Origin: Phoronis australis
Lineage: Eukaryota > Phoronida > Phoronidae
Assembly (NCBI GenBank): GCA_002633005.1
Contig: NMRA01000100.1
Location: 765,822-829,821, forward strand
Direction of reading: 5' to 3'
DNA: 64,000 nt
Shown here: positions 58,594 to 64,000 of the stretch, one piece after another
Layout: each line of letters starts with the position of its first letter
Numbering within the stretch: the first letter of the stretch is position 1
Translations under genes and position numbers: made by a program
The notes under the pieces: model-generated
What the model saw: only the letters and a program-made list of their open reading frames with translations
Database searches by the model: none
What the model was told of the DNA's origin: nothing

Positions 58594-61146
58594 TAATTTG
58601 TTTTACATACCTTAGTACAATTTAAGTAAAGGTCAATCAAACTTTTGAAGCAATACACAAAAGTCTGATTAATTGAAACAAAGCTTTCTTATTTAAGAGG
58701 TAGTCAAAAGTGTGCTTAATCTTTACTTGTCTTTTATTCAACTCTATGACACTCTTAAAAATGTACAAATATTTGATTTTATAAGAGCACTGGGGAAATT
58801 GTTTTATTACTGTGCATTTTAACGATTTTATCAATTTCATATCATATTTGCATGCTTTAATTGTCCGATTTGTATTAAAATATTCTGTTCAATTCCTATC
58901 AACCGCACCAGTGCAAACAAATCAATAAATGGAAATGATTAGGCTTAAATATCAAACATTTTTAAACAGGCTTTAACCAAAAGCAAATCGGTGTTCACAA
59001 ACAATGGCTATTGATTGGGATAAAATGATCTCACAAATGTCAAGTTAGAATGTTTTTTTCGCTGGCTCAGCAAATAGGGCATTGTCTAGTAATTAGCGTG
59101 CGTCACCACTTTAAGACCTCATTAAGTTGACATAAGTACTGTAGGCCTAATATCCATGAGCGGAGGAATTTCTGTTATTTATTGCTCACCCGGGAAGATC
59201 AAAGGAATCTGGAAAAACTTGAACGTCACTTTGAACAACAGGGAGTGGATTGGCGTAGCTTTTTAACAGCTAATTAAGACTCCTTGATAAGAACCTAGAT
59301 GCAAGCTAGAGAAATGAGACACATAAACATGTAACATGCGCACCAGAAAAGTATGCTTTGAGTGACACCAAGCTCAGAAATATTCGTCATAGCTTCCTGG
59401 AAATCCAGCAGTAGTTCTAATGTAATGCAATTCCTGGGAACAGAGTTTAATAGCATGTTGAGTTGGTAAACTTTCTCTTGATTTAAGAACATGGCAGATT
59501 GTGTAATTGGAATGTTAGGTATGTCAGGAATGAACGGAGTTAAATAAATGTTTGAAATTTCAACAAAATGTAACATTTAAATGGGGAGACTTAATAAACT
59601 GATAATAATCTACAACTCTGAATTAAAGAACAGTGTGGCTAAAAGTTCTTTTAAGAAAAGTAAAATTCCTAAAATTTCAATTATTTGATAGTACTCAAAT
59701 AAACGACTTTATAAACTCGCCTTAACCCGTAATTCTGAATTAAAAAAGTGTAACACCATAATTAAACGTTCATGTTAGATGAACTCCTGTGTTTTTCACA
59801 ATGCCAATTAATTCTTCTTTTTGATGGCTGGTGACATGGCAGAATAGATTTTCAAAATCAATCAATTAAAACATCTCATTTTGTGAGGTCAGCACTTATT
59901 ATTCTAAACATTAAAAGCAAGCAAATGTCCATTTACAAGAAATAATGGGGTTATTCAGAATTTACTGGTGCTTGAAGGACTTTGAAGGAAACTTACGGTT
60001 GCCATGGTAACAAGAAGAGCACCAGGCATGAAAAACAGATGCCTTAAATACGCAATAGGTAAATTCAAGGATGACAAATGCAAATCCCTCAACATTTACA
60101 GCTTGAGACCTGAACTAATCTGAATTCCTCTTACATCAACACATCATTGAAAAACTACATCATAACCATTTCACCAACAGTTTCGAATGACTTTTAGTCG
60201 ATAGATTTACCAGCATATATAGCTGACATAGTATAGCACCACTACATTAGTGCTTTTCAATAACTGTCAAAAGACATTTAGGGATAACACTTTAAATAGA
60301 CAAGCTACCATGTCTTTTATTAAATTAGATCCCATATCAAGAGCAGTATTTACGTCATTTGAGAGGATTTCTAAATGCAGACTTTTTAGGGAATCAATGG
60401 TAAAAAATATCATAGTGGAATCAAAATTTTGTAATATTTGCAAATAAACCTAGTTTAAATGGTATTAGTCTGTGACTTGTACACTTTTGAAGCCATCACA
60501 GGAACTACTTTCAGATACAACAAAGGTGACATTAAGTCGCATAATATGCAAAAAGCCAAATTGTAGCTCAACTTCAACTGGTGACTAAATTCTACCATAC
60601 AGATTTACCAGTACATATGCTTGGCCCTTCAGATAAGTCAGATTTTGCCTTACTCTGTTACAATTCTTGCTCTGGGTGCTCCTATGACATGTGCAAGTTT
60701 TACCACATTCTCAAATGAATAAAAAATACCATTACGAGATTCACAACTCCCAAGGTAAGGTCACCCAAGATCCAAACCAGCCAACAGACTGAAGTATCAA
60801 AACACCCAGAACCACCTGTGAATCCTCTCAATCCAAGCTGATTTCTGTGCATCAACCAGCAAACATGTCCAGTCTTCTATCACAGTGGACACTAACTAAG
60901 TCTGCTAGTCAGTTACATGCCATCTGACCAGCTGACAGCATCAAGGGTGAACCTGCTAATCCATCAGGAACAGTCAGTATTGTACACCTCTTGAAATCCA
61001 TTGTGATTGATAACAAATAGCCTAATTAATTTATAATAGACTGAGACTGAGTAAACACAGGGAATTAGACTTGGATGTGAATTGAGACTCCTGGGTGTCT
61101 CAATGGATTGTTTGCCAGTGGTGCATTGGAAAGCTCTAAGGATTCA

Positions 61147-61155
61147 GGGGGGGGG
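61147..61155. repeat. G9 homopolymer
   Basis: A nine-base G run in non-coding sequence. Confidence 0.9.
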
Positions 61156-61275
61156 TTGGAGAAAGCAGCAGGAGCCTATTAAATATTCAACACTGATATA
61201 TCAATACATGTGTTATCAAGATAAAATGAAATTCATTGTTTGTGTTGCATTACAATATGGTATAATCTCATCAAT

Positions 61276-61719
61276 TTAGGACACAATATGGTCGACATGG
61301 GAAATTTTATTTTCTCCGATAATTTTTTCATGAAAGGCACATAGCACCACTGGAAACCAACGCTTTTCCAAGTTCAAGTTCTACACAATACCACCAGACA
61401 AGGTTTGAAAAATGGTGGCCATTCGCGTTAGATGTCCTTGAAAATGAGAAACAAGGCAATTTTAGAAATTGTTTTTGTTCAAAATTGGTGAGATATTACC
61501 GAACACCAGCATGTAAAGATTTACATTTCATCACCATCAACTTACGCCTACTCTAAATGTACACAACACAGGATTTATGGTTAAAACCTTTTCATTTTTT
61601 CCTTCATTGTTGTGAATGCACAGAATTTCTCAAAATATTGTCTAACGGTAGCTATGATCTCAACAACTAAACAACAAGTAATAAAGCACCTCTTTATAGC
61701 CGCCATATTCTGTGCTTAA
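61276..61719. mobile_element. MITE-like element, family B copy 2
   Basis: The left end TTAGGACACAATATGGTCGA and a right end reading (inverted) TTAAGCACAGAATATGGCGG frame 444 bp. The interior CATTGTTGTGAATGCACAG corresponds to CATTGTTGCGAATGCCTAG of copy 1. About 100 bp longer than copy 1. Confidence 0.6.
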
Positions 61720-61768
61720 CTGGTAAGCTTTTACTGAAACCACATATCTTAATCTAAAACTTTGTGGA

Positions 61769-61840
61769 TGCTCAGTAGCCTAGCTGGATAAAATAAACAG
61801 GCTCACTACCGTGAGGATGTGGGGTTCATTTTCACCTGGC
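61769..61840 (+). repeat. tRNA-derived SINE fragment, diverged
   Basis: The A-box-like TAGCCTAGCTGG, then a tRNA-length spacing to the B-box-like GGGTTCATTTTCACC. The B box is mutated (GGTTCATTTTC rather than GGTTCGANTCC), so it is not a functional tRNA. Confidence 0.45.
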
Positions 61841-63237
61841 AGATCTATTGCTCTCAAGACGCTTGGCAGTTTCTTTCGATTTGTTTGTGAGCGCGTCCGT
61901 TCCAAAATTAACTGTGATCATAATGAGCAGGCACAAGATAGAGCCTTAAGACACTACATCAGCTGCCGGTCTTAAAAGAGAAAGCGACCACTTTTGATGT
62001 CACCATCACTAAAATATAAATTCCCGGTGGTAACTTGGCACAAAATTTTCACGCTAATTGCAGTTCTCCTGAACCTTATTTAATATCCATTCAGTAATAG
62101 AATGCAATGCCAAGAGCAGGAGAAAGTCCACATCTTAATTGGTTCTGCACTCACTTCCATTCTGCAAATACAACTGATTGACTGACTATGTTCAATGGTG
62201 AGTCGCAGTAATGCGCTTGCTCAATGGACAGCCAATGTAGAAATAGTTAGGTTGCGGGTCCTTTGTTGCCATTTCCATAGCTTTCTATTGTTGGATGGAG
62301 AGCTGGTAACAGACAGGGGAACAGTATTGCTTCTACAAGATAATGAGGGATGCACCAGGGTCTGTATTTTTAGTAAAGACATTATCAAAAGACGTTGCTT
62401 TCTCTTTTAAAATTGATGTGTACTCCAGTTGACATGAGCACTCTTTTACACACAGCATTCCTTAATACCAGAGTCATAATTACCATGAGTACTGTTACTG
62501 TAATTTCTACTAAATCTACAGAATAAAATTAAACCAGCAAATAGTGAGCAATCATTAATTCCAAGCACTAGAACAAGTAGTTCAGCTACCTGCAGTTAGA
62601 ATATAGAAAAACAGCTGAACCATATGCTAAAAACATGGCACATCTAACTTAACATGGTCTAGAAACAACAATGACATGTTTACTAAAACATTGCCAACAA
62701 CTGCATGCAGATGACATTAATTAGTATTCAAAATAGTACACCAATCAGACAAACTCGCATGTGTGAGAAAAACTGCCAGGCTCATTTCGTCAGTAAACAG
62801 AGTTAATTCGGGTTCACTGCACCACGTTAATTCAGTCCTGACACCTGTGGCATATCAACGGAAGCCAACAGTTGAAGTACTGCAATCCTATTCAAGCCGC
62901 AGACAGCTTAAACATGTGTTTCTTGTGAACGTCAAACACACAGAATTATGATGGAAATTATTGATCTCAAATCAAATGGTTCTCTACGAAAGCAGTTTTA
63001 TAAAAATATCTCAATTCCTCAAACTTATGGCCAACCCCACAGGAGGCAAAAGCAAACCTTCTAAATACCCCAGACCACAGACTCCTGCCATGTATGAGAA
63101 ACGCATAGTACACTTCCATGTCATTCTCTTGCTTGGATGAGAAAAATGCTTTCCAAGCCAATGACCACCAAATGTAAACGGACATGGCAAACAATTAAAA
63201 AGTTGAGGCCTGTGGGTTTGATGGAGCTGTCACATAA

Positions 63238-63669
63238 CATAGCCGTATAGAGAATTGCCTGTGGCTATTCCTGCTTCATTACCTACAGTCTCCACTGTCG
63301 CTAGCACTACAAGAGCTTTGTACGGCAAAACGCATTTTAAACTGGCGACTTCATATTGATGACATCGCTAATTTTCATTTAAAAGTGTCTGTGACCAGCG
63401 GCGCAGTGAACGCAAATTCTGAATTTACAATAACTGAGGTAGCGTCACCAAGAGTTGAGCTGGTCTCTTCCATCTCAGCATTAAAATTTGCAGAAAGATG
63501 TCACTTTTGCAAAGATGACATTCTTTCTCGCAAACCCATTGCTTTGCACTTCATAATAAGCAAAATTGTGGGAATTGTCACAGAATTACGTACAAAACCG
63601 CAAACCAAGAGTGCAACATTACGTCTGAAGTTACTTTTTAAGAAATATCCAAATTGGATGCTTCAATAG
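63238..63669 (+). other. Open frame without ATG, exon-like, unrecognised
   Basis: 143 codons are open to a TAG at 63,667-63,669, with no ATG except near the end. A fair splice acceptor (CTTCATTACCTACAG|TCTCC) lies at about 63,288, so it could be a last exon of a plus-strand gene or a pseudogene. The stretch EVASPRVELVSSISALKFAE resembles the last strand and helix of a kinesin motor (SP, about 10 residues, LKFAER), but this is too short to call. No poly(A) signal seen after it. Confidence 0.25.
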
Positions 63670-64000
63670 CTCTGAGTTTTCATCACTCACAACGAGGGCC
63701 AATCAACAGGGGAGAACAGAACTGACAACAAACAAGCGTGTTGTCTGTTGGGGGCCATCAAGACTATGAATGATGAAACAAGTTGTGTTAAATAGACCAA
63801 CTCAGTTTTAATATGGTACACATAATGTGAGATATTCGGATTCAGCATAACAGTTGCAGCTAGGGCATGGAATCTGCCTCAATTTTTGTTTGATAAGAAT
63901 GGTATATCATAGTTCAATATAATGAATACGCAAACAGTGTAGTTATCCAAAGATACATCTTAAGGTTATATGCAAGAACTTCTGAAGCAATCAAAATGCG

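Larger units (their letters stand above)
54800..64000. other. Upstream intron or 5' flank of KIF26
   Basis: Since the exon at 54,799 starts with a splice acceptor, this is probably intron. I looked on the minus strand for the CxxC-type N-terminal motifs of vertebrate KIF26 and did not find them. The region contains two MITE-like elements (56.9 and 61.3 kb), a SINE relic (61.8 kb), a 21-bp tandem repeat (58.55 kb) and an unrecognised plus-strand frame (63.2-63.67 kb). Confidence 0.6.

Noticed and set aside
59295-59576. Minus-strand 93-codon ORF considered as an upstream KIF26 exon
   Set aside because: Hydrophobic composition unlike the KIF26 N-terminus; no CxxC pair and no match to the family.
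1-64000. CRISPR arrays, operons, bacterial-type genes, rRNA
   Set aside because: None seen; the spliced animal gene and repeat content explain the window.

Overview
The window looks like genomic DNA from an invertebrate animal. Evidence: long introns with GT-AG borders, an AT-rich background with a more GC-rich coding core, CA and GA microsatellites, tRNA-derived SINE remnants and several families of short inverted-repeat elements. Gene content alone does not fix the phylum. A mollusc or another lophotrochozoan is my guess, not a demonstrated assignment.

One gene dominates, and it runs on the minus strand: an orthologue of the atypical kinesin KIF26 (KIF26A/KIF26B of vertebrates, kinesin-11 group, related to C. 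elegans VAB-8). Twelve exons can be joined by consensus splice sites with matching phases from 54,799 down to a TAA stop at 2,462. They give 5,400 coding nt (1,799 residues and a stop). In order they encode a pre-motor segment ending in the AASFFAR block, a basic linker, the kinesin-like motor fold (residues about 142-497, seven exons), a huge 3.4 kb exon for the Ser/Pro-rich disordered tail, and three small exons for the [15 protein letters not shown] block and the C-terminal coiled coil. The first exon seen begins with a splice acceptor. The true N-terminus, which carries paired CxxC motifs in vertebrates, must therefore lie upstream, either unrecognised at 54,800-64,000 or outside the window.

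Layout: 1-1,250 is intergenic sequence with degenerate inverted-repeat elements. 1,250-2,461 is the probable 3' UTR. 2,462-12,758 holds the densely spaced 3' exons. 12,759-27,623 holds three motor exons separated by introns of 1.3-7.6 kb. 27,624-54,548 is a single 26.9 kb intron rich in small transposon relics, a 51-bp minisatellite, a G4-forming tract and a Z-DNA-like tract. 54,800-64,000 is upstream intron or flank with two long but unrecognised plus-strand ORFs.

I found no operon, CRISPR array, RNA gene cluster or clearly new multi-gene system. The best leads are protein features: a switch II that has lost the DLAGSE signature, four SxIP-type EB-binding motifs, and a 6-residue TQT-type repeat that could bind LC8. 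On the DNA side, two exact CTCF-type 14-mers sit inside the gene, and there are four families of short inverted-repeat elements. All assignments come from reading the sequence and recalling protein families; no search was run.
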